A DNA stretch of 49,808 nucleotides from assembly GCA_947598825.1 (NCBI GenBank), contig CANQFM010000017.1, forward strand, positions 1-49,808, given 5' to 3'. Both the position numbers and the translations under genes were made by a program. This stretch comes from an uncultured Eisenbergiella sp. (lineage in GTDB: Bacteria > Bacillota > Clostridia > Lachnospirales > Lachnospiraceae). Under the pieces are notes generated by a model that saw nothing but the letters and a program-made list of their open reading frames with translations, was not told the origin of the DNA and made no database searches. Position 1 is the first letter of the stretch. The number at the start of each line of letters is the position of its first letter. Of this stretch, positions 43,676 through 49,808 are shown piece after piece.

Positions 43676-43972
43676 TGCTGTGACATGATAGCGATGAAGC
43701 GTGAGGTTGCTGCCCGGGAAAATACATAATCCCCCGCAGGTTTTCCGTGGAGCGAATGTCAAGTTAGAAAACTGACGACAAGTCACTGTACCAATCAACA
43801 GCGCCTGTCGGCGGTACGAAAGCCAGGCCGTCTGCAGGAGGAACGTGGGCGTTCACGGTAAGGGAAAGAAAGGTCTTTCCGGGTTGCTTACCGATAGGAC
43901 ACACACGGGAGGGTGTACAGTCACCGCTTGTCGCACTTATCTCAAAAGCGCGAAAAGGAGGCGACTTTTTTT
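43676..43972 (+). ncRNA. Long structured 5' leader of the S10 operon
   Basis: No coding frame of note. Several helices can be drawn by hand: GACAT (43682-43686) with ATGTC (43756-43760) closing a domain that contains CTGC (43710-43713)/GCAG (43736-43739); GCCTG (43803-43807)/CAGGC (43824-43828); GAACG (43841-43845)/CGTTC (43850-43854); GGAAAG (43863-43868)/CTTTCC (43875-43880); and a long-range pair ACTGTAC (43785-43791)/GTACAGT (43915-43921) enclosing the last three. A weak GTCGC (43930-43934)/GCGAC (43961-43965) stem followed by seven Ts abuts the AGGAGG at 43956-43961. It most likely regulates the operon, as S10 leaders do through L4 in Escherichia coli, but the ligand here is unknown. Confidence 0.7.
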
Positions 43973-44290
43973 ATGGCAAACCAGGTAATGCGTATTACAC
44001 TGAAGGCTTACGACCACCAGTTGGTGGATGCGTCTGCGAAGAAGATCATCGAAACGGTCCGGAAGAACGGTGCCCAGGTGAGCGGCCCCGTACCGCTTCC
44101 CACCAAGAAAGAGGTGGTCACGATCCTGAGGGCTGTCCACAAGGACAAGGACTCCAGGGAACAGTTCGAGCGCAGGACGCACAAGAGGCTGATCGATATC
44201 ATTACCCCCACCAATAAGACGGTGGACGCGCTGCAGAGGCTGGAGATGCCCGCAGGCGTGTATATCGACATCAAAATGAAGAACAGATAA
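43973..44290 (+). CDS. rpsJ: 30S ribosomal protein S10
   Basis: A 105-aa protein, the normal length. It starts [20 protein letters not shown] at ATG 43973 (AGGAGG 11 nt upstream) and contains [20 protein letters not shown] and [20 protein letters not shown], standard for S10. It sits in the 30S head and, as NusE, joins antitermination complexes. A longer frame open from 43913 has no plausible start. First gene of the S10 operon. Confidence 0.98.
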   Translation: MANQVMRITLKAYDHQLVDASAKKIIETVRKNGAQVSGPVPLPTKKEVVTILRAVHKDKDSREQFERRTHKRLIDIITPTNKTVDALQRLEMPAGVYIDIKMKNR

Positions 44291-44408
44291 TCAACCCACA
44301 CAAACCTCTACAAAGACGTATGAATGGTCCAACGGCTTTAACCGCTTCTTAAAAAGAAGAAGGAAAGCTGCGAACATTCCGCTATGTAGAACAAAAAGGA
44401 GGTCAACA

Positions 44409-45092
44409 ATGAAAAAAGGTATTTTAGCGATCAAAGTCGGAATGACGCAGATCTTCAACGACGACGGCGTCCTGGTTCCCGTGACCGTACTCCAGGCGGG
44501 CCCCTGCGTGGTGACGCAGATCAAGACGGTCGAGAAGGACGGTTACGAGGCGGTTCAGGTCGGCTTCGTAGATAAGAAGGAAAGGATCGTCAACAGGGAC
44601 AAGGGCGGCAAGAAGGACATCATCCACAGGCACGGCGTCAACAAGGCGCAGAAGGGCCATTTCGACAAGGCCGGCGTTTCCTGCAAGAGATATGTCAGGG
44701 AATTCAGATTTGAAAACGCATCCGAGTACGCTCTGGCACAGGAGATCAAAGCCGATATCTTTGCGGCGGGCGACAGAGTGGACGCTACCGCGATCAGCAA
44801 AGGAAAAGGATTCCAGGGCGCGATCAAGAGATACGGACAGCACAGAGGCCCCATGGCCCATGGCTCCAAGTTCCATCGCCATCAGGGTTCCAACGGTTCC
44901 GCCACTTCTCCCGGCCGCGTATTCAAGGGCAAAGGGATGCCCGGTCATATGGGCTGCGTGAAGGTTACGGTTCAGAATCTGGATGTGGTAAAGGTTGATG
45001 CCGAGAAGAATCTGATCCTTGTAAAAGGTGCGGTACCGGGACCTAAGAAAGCTTTAGTCACACTCAAAGAGACCACCAAGGTGGAAGCTTGA
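44409..45092 (+). CDS. rplC: 50S ribosomal protein L3
   Basis: A 227-aa protein. Start [20 protein letters not shown] with AAGGAGG 7 nt upstream. The long basic loop ([20 protein letters not shown], then [15 protein letters not shown]) that reaches the peptidyl transferase centre is complete. It includes the Gln of HRHQGS, which is methylated in some bacteria. Separated from rpsJ by 118 nt, in which only a minor CTTCTT-AAA-AAGAAG hairpin is seen. Confidence 0.98.
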   Translation: MKKGILAIKVGMTQIFNDDGVLVPVTVLQAGPCVVTQIKTVEKDGYEAVQVGFVDKKERIVNRDKGGKKDIIHRHGVNKAQKGHFDKAGVSCKRYVREFRFENASEYALAQEIKADIFAAGDRVDATAISKGKGFQGAIKRYGQHRGPMAHGSKFHRHQGSNGSATSPGRVFKGKGMPGHMGCVKVTVQNLDVVKVDAEKNLILVKGAVPGPKKALVTLKETTKVEA

Positions 45093-45115
45093 ATTAGGAA
45101 AGGAGGAACACACAG

Positions 45116-45736
45116 ATGGCACAAGTAGCTGTTTATAATATGGAAGGCAAAGAAGTCGGCACGATCGAGTTGAGCGATGCGGTCTTTGGAGCCAAGATCA
45201 ACGAGCATCTGGTGCATATGGCTGTCGTACAGCAGCTTGCCAATAACCGTCAGGGCACGCAGAAAGCGAAGACCCGCGCGGAAGTTTCCGGCGGCGGAAG
45301 AAAGCCCTGGAGACAGAAGGAAACCGGTCATGCGAGACAGGGTTCCACGAGAGCGCCTCAGTGGACCGGCGGCGGCATGGTATTCGCCCCTGTTCCGAGA
45401 GACTATTCCTTTAAGATCAACAGGAAAGAGAAGAGAGCAGCCTTAAAGTCCGTGCTGACCGATAAGGTGGTAAATTCCAATCTGGTGGTCGTGGACGAAC
45501 TGAAATTCGACGAGATCAAGACCAAGAATTTCGTGAAGGTCATGGAGAACTTAAACGTAGAGAACGGCCTGGTCGTCGTCAACGAGAACGATACCAACGT
45601 AATGATGAGCGCGCGGAATATTCCGGCCGTAAAGATGGCTCTGCCCAACACCATCAACGTATATGATGTGATGAAGGCGAAGAAGCTTGTTCTGACCCGG
45701 GACGCGGTTAAGACGATCGAGGAGGTATACGCATAA
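45116..45736 (+). CDS. rplD: 50S ribosomal protein L4
   Basis: A 206-aa protein with typical N-terminus [20 protein letters not shown] and the exit-tunnel extension [20 protein letters not shown] followed by [16 protein letters not shown]. In Escherichia coli L4 is the autogenous repressor of the S10 operon; whether it binds the leader here is open. AAAGGAGG precedes ATG 45116. Its stop overlaps the rplW start by one base. Confidence 0.98.
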   Translation: MAQVAVYNMEGKEVGTIELSDAVFGAKINEHLVHMAVVQQLANNRQGTQKAKTRAEVSGGGRKPWRQKETGHARQGSTRAPQWTGGGMVFAPVPRDYSFKINRKEKRAALKSVLTDKVVNSNLVVVDELKFDEIKTKNFVKVMENLNVENGLVVVNENDTNVMMSARNIPAVKMALPNTINVYDVMKAKKLVLTRDAVKTIEEVYA

Positions 45737-46035
45737 TGGCTGACATTAAATACTATGACGTGATCCTCAAACCTGTCATCACGGAGAAGAGCATGGCAGG
45801 CATGAGCGAGAAAAAATATACCTTCCTGGTAAATCCGGAAGCGAACAAGTCCCAGATCAAGGAAGCCGTTGAGAAGATGTTTGAAGGCACCAGGGTTGCG
45901 AAGGTGAACACCTTAAACGCTCCCGGCAAGAAGAGACGCCGCGGCATGACCGTGGGCCGGACGGCCAAGATCAAGAAAGCCATCGTTACCCTGACGGCGG
46001 ACAGCAAAGATATTGAGATTTTTGCGGGGCTGTAA
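45736..46035 (+). CDS. rplW: 50S ribosomal protein L23
   Basis: A 99-aa protein. It starts [20 protein letters not shown] and has [20 protein letters not shown] and the basic [20 protein letters not shown] loop near the tunnel exit, where trigger factor and SRP dock. It starts in a TAATG overlap with rplD. It is followed by an unusual 238-bp gap. Confidence 0.98.
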   Translation: MADIKYYDVILKPVITEKSMAGMSEKKYTFLVNPEANKSQIKEAVEKMFEGTRVAKVNTLNAPGKKRRRGMTVGRTAKIKKAIVTLTADSKDIEIFAGL

Positions 46036-46050
46036 AGAGGCAGTCAGGCG

Positions 46051-46220
46051 GTGAGAGCGAACCCCTCGCCCTTGCGGACGAGCGAACCCCTCGGAAGCTG
46101 GCGCTTCCTCGGGTCGCGTTCCATGCGTTCTGACGAACGCAGGCTTATGCGTCTTGTGAAAAACCTGCCCGCTCATGCAAGCATGGCGGTCAGCCTTTTC
46201 ACAATCCGCGTTCGCTCTGT
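46051..46220. repeat. Palindrome-rich block between rplW and rplB
   Basis: AGAGCGAAC (46054-46062) is matched by its reverse complement GTTCGCTCT (46210-46218) at the other end. Inside are two direct copies of GAGCGAACCCCTCG (46055-46068 and 46080-46093) and three hairpins: GGAAGC-TGGC-GCTTCC (46094-46109), GCGTTC-TGAC-GAACGC (46125-46140) and a GTGAAAA/TTTTCAC stem (about 46157-46201). No promoter, T-run or credible gene is visible. It has the look of a repeat element of the REP/MITE type or a structured control element. Whether it is repeated in the genome cannot be told from one window. Confidence 0.7.
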
Positions 46221-46273
46221 TCATCGCGCATATGTGCAAAAAAGCACGATAATAAATTAAAGGAGAAATCATC

Positions 46274-47116
46274 ATGGGAATTAAAACCTATAATCCCTAT
46301 ACACCATCCAGAAGAAATATGACCGGCTCTGATTTTTCCGAGATCACCAAGTCGACTCCCGAAAAGAGTCTCTGTGTATCTCTGAAGAAGAATGCCGGCC
46401 GCAACAACCAGGGCAAGATCACTGTCAGGCATCAGGGCGGCGGCGTTCGCAGGCAGTACAGGCTGGTTGATTTCAAGAGATTTAAGGACGGCATCCCCGC
46501 AACAGTGATCGGCATCGAATACGATCCCAACAGGACGGCAAACATCGCCCTGATCTGCTACGCGGACGGCCAGAAGTCCTATATCCTCGCTCCCGAAGGG
46601 CTTAAAGTCGGCCAGAAGGTCATGAACGGGCCGGAGGCTGAAGTGAGAGTAGGCAACTGCCTGCCGTTATCCGAGATTCCTGTCGGCGCTCAGGTACACA
46701 ACATCGAGTTATATCCCGGCAAAGGCGGCCAGATGGTCCGTTCCGCCGGCAACAGCGCACAGTTAATGGCAAAAGAAGGAAAATATGCAACTCTGAGACT
46801 TCCCTCCGGTGAGATGAGAATGGTCCCCCTGGTATGCCGCGCAACCGTCGGTATCGTTGGAAACGGAGATCACAATCTGATCAACTACGGGAAAGCCGGA
46901 CGCAAGCGCCATATGGGCATCCGTCCTACCGTCCGCGGTTCCGTCATGAACCCGAATGACCACCCGCACGGCGGCGGCGAAGGCAAGACCGGTATCGGCC
47001 GTCCCGGCCCGAGTACCCCCTGGGGCAAACCGGCGCTCGGCTTAAAGACCCGTAAGGCGAAGAAGGCTTCCAACAAACTGATCGTGAGAAGAAGAGACGG
47101 TAGGGCGATCAAATAA
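46274..47116 (+). CDS. rplB: 50S ribosomal protein L2
   Basis: A 280-aa protein. Start [20 protein letters not shown] with AAAGGAG upstream. It contains [18 protein letters not shown], the family signature [20 protein letters not shown] with the conserved His residues, and [17 protein letters not shown]. It organises 23S rRNA near the subunit interface. Complete. Confidence 0.98.
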   Translation: MGIKTYNPYTPSRRNMTGSDFSEITKSTPEKSLCVSLKKNAGRNNQGKITVRHQGGGVRRQYRLVDFKRFKDGIPATVIGIEYDPNRTANIALICYADGQKSYILAPEGLKVGQKVMNGPEAEVRVGNCLPLSEIPVGAQVHNIELYPGKGGQMVRSAGNSAQLMAKEGKYATLRLPSGEMRMVPLVCRATVGIVGNGDHNLINYGKAGRKRHMGIRPTVRGSVMNPNDHPHGGGEGKTGIGRPGPSTPWGKPALGLKTRKAKKASNKLIVRRRDGRAIK

Positions 47117-47136
47117 TTATTAGGAGGAGAAGAACA

Positions 47137-47418
47137 ATGGCAAGATCACTGAAAAAAGGACCGTTTGCAGATGCCAGCCTGCTGAAGAAAGTGGACGCGC
47201 AGAACGCCTCCGGGCAGAAACAGGTCATCAAGACCTGGTCCCGCCGCTCCACGATTTTCCCGTCCTTCGTGGGACACACCTTCGCGGTACACGACGGCCG
47301 CAAGCATGTTCCGGTATATGTAACTGAAGATATGGTTGGCCATAAACTCGGCGAATTCGTAGCGACCAGGACCTACAGAGGCCATGGGAAAGACGAAAAG
47401 AAGACGAAAGTAAGGTAA
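47137..47418 (+). CDS. rpsS: 30S ribosomal protein S19
   Basis: A 93-aa protein: [20 protein letters not shown], then [20 protein letters not shown] and [20 protein letters not shown]. It binds 16S rRNA in the 30S head with S13. AGGAGGAG upstream of ATG 47137; 20 nt after rplB. Confidence 0.98.
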   Translation: MARSLKKGPFADASLLKKVDAQNASGQKQVIKTWSRRSTIFPSFVGHTFAVHDGRKHVPVYVTEDMVGHKLGEFVATRTYRGHGKDEKKTKVR

Positions 47419-47437
47419 TCGAAAGGAGGTTTTATTC

Positions 47438-47827
47438 ATGGCAAAAGGACACAGATCCCAGATCAAGAGAGAGAGAAATGCGAATAAAGATACAAGACCT
47501 TCTGCAAAATTATCTTACGCAAGAGTGTCTGTAACCAAAGCATGTTTTGTACTGGATGCCATCAGAGGTAAGGATGTGGATACCGCGCTGGCTATCGTAA
47601 CGTACAATCCCAGATACGCTTCCAGCCTTGTGAAAAAGCTGCTCGAGTCCGCAGTCGCGAACGCGGAGAACAACAACGGACTGAAGAGGGAGAACCTCTA
47701 CGTTGCAGAGTGCTATGCGACCAGCGGCCCTATCATGAAGAGGATTCAACCGAGAGCGCAGGGCAGAGCATACAGGATCTTGAAGAGAATGAGTCATATC
47801 ACTGTAGTGCTTGATGAGAAAAAGTAG
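47438..47827 (+). CDS. rplV: 50S ribosomal protein L22
   Basis: A 129-aa protein with the core KLSYARVSVTKACFVLDAIR, KKLLESAVANAENNNGL and the tunnel beta-hairpin ATSGPIMKRIQPRAQGRAYR ILKRMSHITV. AAAGGAGG precedes ATG 47438. The N-terminus (MAKGHRSQIKRERNANKDTR) is about 15-20 residues longer than in short L22 forms, as in many Clostridia. Confidence 0.97.
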   Translation: MAKGHRSQIKRERNANKDTRPSAKLSYARVSVTKACFVLDAIRGKDVDTALAIVTYNPRYASSLVKKLLESAVANAENNNGLKRENLYVAECYATSGPIMKRIQPRAQGRAYRILKRMSHITVVLDEKK

Positions 47828-47839
47828 GAGGAAAGAGTA

Positions 47840-48496
47840 ATGGGACAGAAAGTTAATCCTCATGGTTTAAGAGTCGGCGTCATTAAGGACTGGGATTCCA
47901 GATGGTATGCGGATGGGGAGTACGCCGATTTCCTGGTTGAAGATTACAATATCAGAAAGTTTTTAAAGAAGAAACTGTATGCCGCCGGCGTTTCCAAGAT
48001 CGAGATCGAAAGGGCGTCCGACAGGGTAAAGGTCATCCTCTATACGGCGAAGCCCGGCGTTGTCATCGGCAAGGGCGGCGCTGAGATCGAAGTGACGAAG
48101 AAGGAACTTTCCAAGATGACGGACAAAAAGGTGCTGATCGACATTAAGGAGATCAAGCGCCCCGACAAAGACGCGCAGCTCGTGGCGGAGAATATCGCGC
48201 AGCAGCTTGAGAACCGCGTATCTTTCAGAAGAGCGATGAAATCCTGCATCGGCAGGACCATGAAATCCGGCGCGTTGGGCATTAAGACCGCGTGCGCAGG
48301 CCGTCTGGGCGGCGCCGATATCGCCCGTACCGAGTTCTACAGCGAAGGCACGATCCCGCTGCAGACCCTGAGAGCTGACATCGATTACGGTTTCGCAGAA
48401 GCAGATACGACCTACGGCAAGGTTGGCGTTAAGGTCTGGATCTATAAGGGCGAAGTACTTCCTGCGAAAGGAAACAAGGAAGGGAGCGATAAATAA
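47840..48496 (+). CDS. rpsC: 30S ribosomal protein S3
   Basis: A 218-aa protein: [20 protein letters not shown], the KH domain with [13 protein letters not shown], and the C-terminal part [40 protein letters not shown]. It lines the mRNA entry channel. AGGAGGAA precedes ATG 47840; the stop overlaps rplP by one base. Confidence 0.98.
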   Translation: MGQKVNPHGLRVGVIKDWDSRWYADGEYADFLVEDYNIRKFLKKKLYAAGVSKIEIERASDRVKVILYTAKPGVVIGKGGAEIEVTKKELSKMTDKKVLIDIKEIKRPDKDAQLVAENIAQQLENRVSFRRAMKSCIGRTMKSGALGIKTACAGRLGGADIARTEFYSEGTIPLQTLRADIDYGFAEADTTYGKVGVKVWIYKGEVLPAKGNKEGSDK

Positions 48497-48933
48497 TGTT
48501 AATGCCGAAGAGAGTAAAACGCCGCAAACAGTTCCGCGGTTCCATGAAAGGAAAGGCCCTGCGCGGCAATACGATCACCTATGGTGAATATGGCCTTGTG
48601 GCCCTGGAGCCCTGCTGGATCAAATCCAATCAGATCGAAGCAGCCCGTATCGCGCTGACTCGTTATACAAAGCGTACCGGCCAGGTCTGGATCAAGATCT
48701 TCCCCGACAAGCCGGTAACCGCAAAGCCGGCAGAAACCCGTATGGGTTCCGGTAAAGGCACACTTGAATACTGGGTGGCGGTCGTAAAGCCCGGACGCGT
48801 TATGTTCGAGATCGCCGGCGTTCCGGAGGAATCCGCTAAGGAAGCGCTTCGTCTGGCAATGCATAAGCTTCCCTGCAAGTGTAAAATCGTTTCAAAAGCA
48901 GATTCGGAAGGCGGTGTGGCAAATGAAAGCTAA
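48496..48933 (+). CDS. rplP: 50S ribosomal protein L16
   Basis: A 145-aa protein: [40 protein letters not shown], and [20 protein letters not shown] with the conserved loop near the A-site tRNA. It starts in TAATG with rpsC and overlaps rpmC by 11 nt at its end. Confidence 0.98.
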   Translation: MLMPKRVKRRKQFRGSMKGKALRGNTITYGEYGLVALEPCWIKSNQIEAARIALTRYTKRTGQVWIKIFPDKPVTAKPAETRMGSGKGTLEYWVAVVKPGRVMFEIAGVPEESAKEALRLAMHKLPCKCKIVSKADSEGGVANES

Positions 48934-49135
48934 GAAATATTTAGAGGAATTAAACAGCAAATCCGCAGCGGACCTGAACCAGGAGCTGGTCGCTGCCAAG
49001 AAGGAACTTTTCAACCTGAGATTCCAGAATGCAACCAACCAGCTTGACAATACTGCCAGGATCCGGGAAGTGAGAAAGAACATCGCCAGAATTCAGACAG
49101 TGATCACGCAAAAGGCCAAAGTTGCTGAATCATAA
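48923..49135 (+). CDS. rpmC: 50S ribosomal protein L29
   Basis: A 70-aa protein starting [20 protein letters not shown] at ATG 48923, inside the end of rplP. An in-frame GTG at 48914 would add three residues but is unlikely. The [20 protein letters not shown] helix and the [10 protein letters not shown] end are typical of L29, a tunnel-exit protein. Confidence 0.97.
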   Translation: MKAKKYLEELNSKSAADLNQELVAAKKELFNLRFQNATNQLDNTARIREVRKNIARIQTVITQKAKVAES

Positions 49136-49161
49136 AGCTATCCAGAAAGGAGTAAGCAGAC

Positions 49162-49416
49162 GTGGAGCGTAATTTGAGAAAAACCCGTACTGGTAAAGTC
49201 GTAAGCAATAGAATGGACAAAACCATCGTCGTCGCCATCGAAGACCATGTAAAGCATCCTCTTTACAAAAAGATCGTAAAGGAGACTTACAAGCTCAAGG
49301 CGCATGACGAGAACAATGAGTGCAACATTGGCGATACCGTAAAGGTCATGGAGACACGGCCTCTGTCCAAGGACAAGAGATGGAGACTCGTGGAGATCAT
49401 TGAGAGGGCCAAGTAA
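49162..49416 (+). CDS. rpsQ: 30S ribosomal protein S17
   Basis: An 84-aa protein starting with GTG ([20 protein letters not shown]), with AAAGGAG at the right spacing. [20 protein letters not shown] and the [25 protein letters not shown] region, given here in part, mark the S17 OB-fold. It binds 16S rRNA early in assembly. Confidence 0.97.
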   Translation: MERNLRKTRTGKVVSNRMDKTIVVAIEDHVKHPLYKKIVKETYKLKAHDENNECNIGDTVKVMETRPLSKDKRWRLVEIIERAK

Positions 49417-49446
49417 AACGGCAATTAAGGTGGAAGGAGATTCGTT

Positions 49447-49808
49447 ATGATCCAACAGGAAACAAGACTGAAAGTTGCCGATAACACCGGTGCAAAAGAG
49501 ATCCTTTGCATCAGGGTTATGGGTGGCTCGACCAGAAGATATGCGAATATCGGCGATATCATCGTTGCCAGCGTCAAAGATGCAACGCCCGGCGGGGTTG
49601 TAAAGAAAGGCGACGTTGTAAAGGCCGTTGTGGTGCGTTCCGTGAAGGGCATGCGCCGTAAGGACGGTTCATATATCCGTTTCGATGAAAATGCTGCCGT
49701 CATCATCAAGGACGACAAGACCCCCAGAGGGACCCGTATCTTTGGGCCGGTAGCGCGTGAGCTTCGTGATAAGCAGTTTATGAAGATTGCTTCTCTGGCT
49801 CCGGAAGT
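49447..49808 (+). CDS. rplN: 50S ribosomal protein L14 (partial, cut by window end)
   Basis: About 120 codons from ATG 49447, with GGAAGGAG upstream. [40 protein letters not shown] and [14 protein letters not shown] are standard. The family is 122 aa, so only the last one or two residues and the stop are outside the window. Confidence 0.98.
   Translation, partial: MIQQETRLKVADNTGAKEILCIRVMGGSTRRYANIGDIIVASVKDATPGGVVKKGDVVKAVVVRSVKGMRRKDGSYIRFDENAAVIIKDDKTPRGTRIFGPVARELRDKQFMKIASLAPE

Noticed and set aside
43961-43972. The stem plus seven Ts before rpsJ as a true terminator
   Set aside because: Only five base pairs with a 26-nt loop; too weak alone, so it is mentioned only as part of the leader.
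1-49808. tRNA, rRNA, CRISPR, integrase or transposase genes
   Set aside because: None could be found by reading both strands; the island therefore has no visible mobility gene.

Overview
The window reads as a chromosomal segment of an anaerobic gut-type Clostridia member, most likely a Lachnospiraceae relative. This is inferred from the ribosomal protein sequences, the oxygen-sensitive class III ribonucleotide reductase, strong AGGAGG ribosome binding sites, occasional TTG/GTG starts and the sugar-handling genes. No rRNA or marker search could be run, so the genus is not assigned. It opens with the last 40 codons of tuf (EF-Tu) and closes inside rplN (L14). The str-type and S10-type ribosomal clusters, adjacent in many bacteria, are here about 43.5 kb apart.

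Region 1 (about 200-17,800) is an AT-rich accessory island placed directly behind the tuf terminator. Its core is a co-directional, tightly packed defence cluster: a small Cro/C1-type regulator with an operator-like palindrome over its own -35 box, then hsdM, hsdS (two target-recognition domains), two unrecognised two-TM membrane proteins, a DUF1016/YhcG-type PDDEXK nuclease, hsdR, a 911-aa SF1 helicase with a large unrecognised N-terminus, and a 144-aa protein. This is a type I restriction-modification system with at least five extra genes built in. Downstream is a graveyard of AlbA_2/Schlafen-like ATP-binding genes: one nearly full-length copy broken by an out-of-frame deletion and two smaller remnants, mixed with two intact unknown genes. 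No integrase, transposase or tRNA attachment site is visible.

Region 2 (17.9-33.3 kb, higher GC, core-like) starts with a two-gene sensory operon. The first gene is a lipoprotein fusing a solute-binding domain to a 5'-nucleotidase C-terminal domain without its catalytic half; the second is an overlapping hybrid sensor kinase. Then come a CmpB-family membrane protein, a KDG-kinase-like sugar kinase (minus strand), a TM-helix-repeat channel-like protein and a GPH-family sugar symporter. A translationally coupled run follows: DnaQ-like exonuclease with a topoisomerase zinc finger, a MATE exporter, and two ABC half-exporters that together show the signature of an asymmetric heterodimer.

Region 3 (33.3-43.6 kb) holds a minus-strand operon nrdD-nrdG-DUF362, divergent from a Crp/Fnr-family regulator whose promoter carries two palindromes and which is coupled to a DUF2752 protein. 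It continues with an rRNA-methyltransferase-like gene, nagA, a large PTPS-related membrane protein and an HD-domain protein.

Region 4 (43.6 kb to the end) is the S10 ribosomal operon: a strong promoter, a leader of about 300 nt that looks structured, then rpsJ-rplC-rplD-rplW-rplB-rpsS-rplV-rpsC-rplP-rpmC-rpsQ-rplN. A palindrome-rich block of about 170 bp, bounded by an inverted repeat, sits between rplW and rplB.
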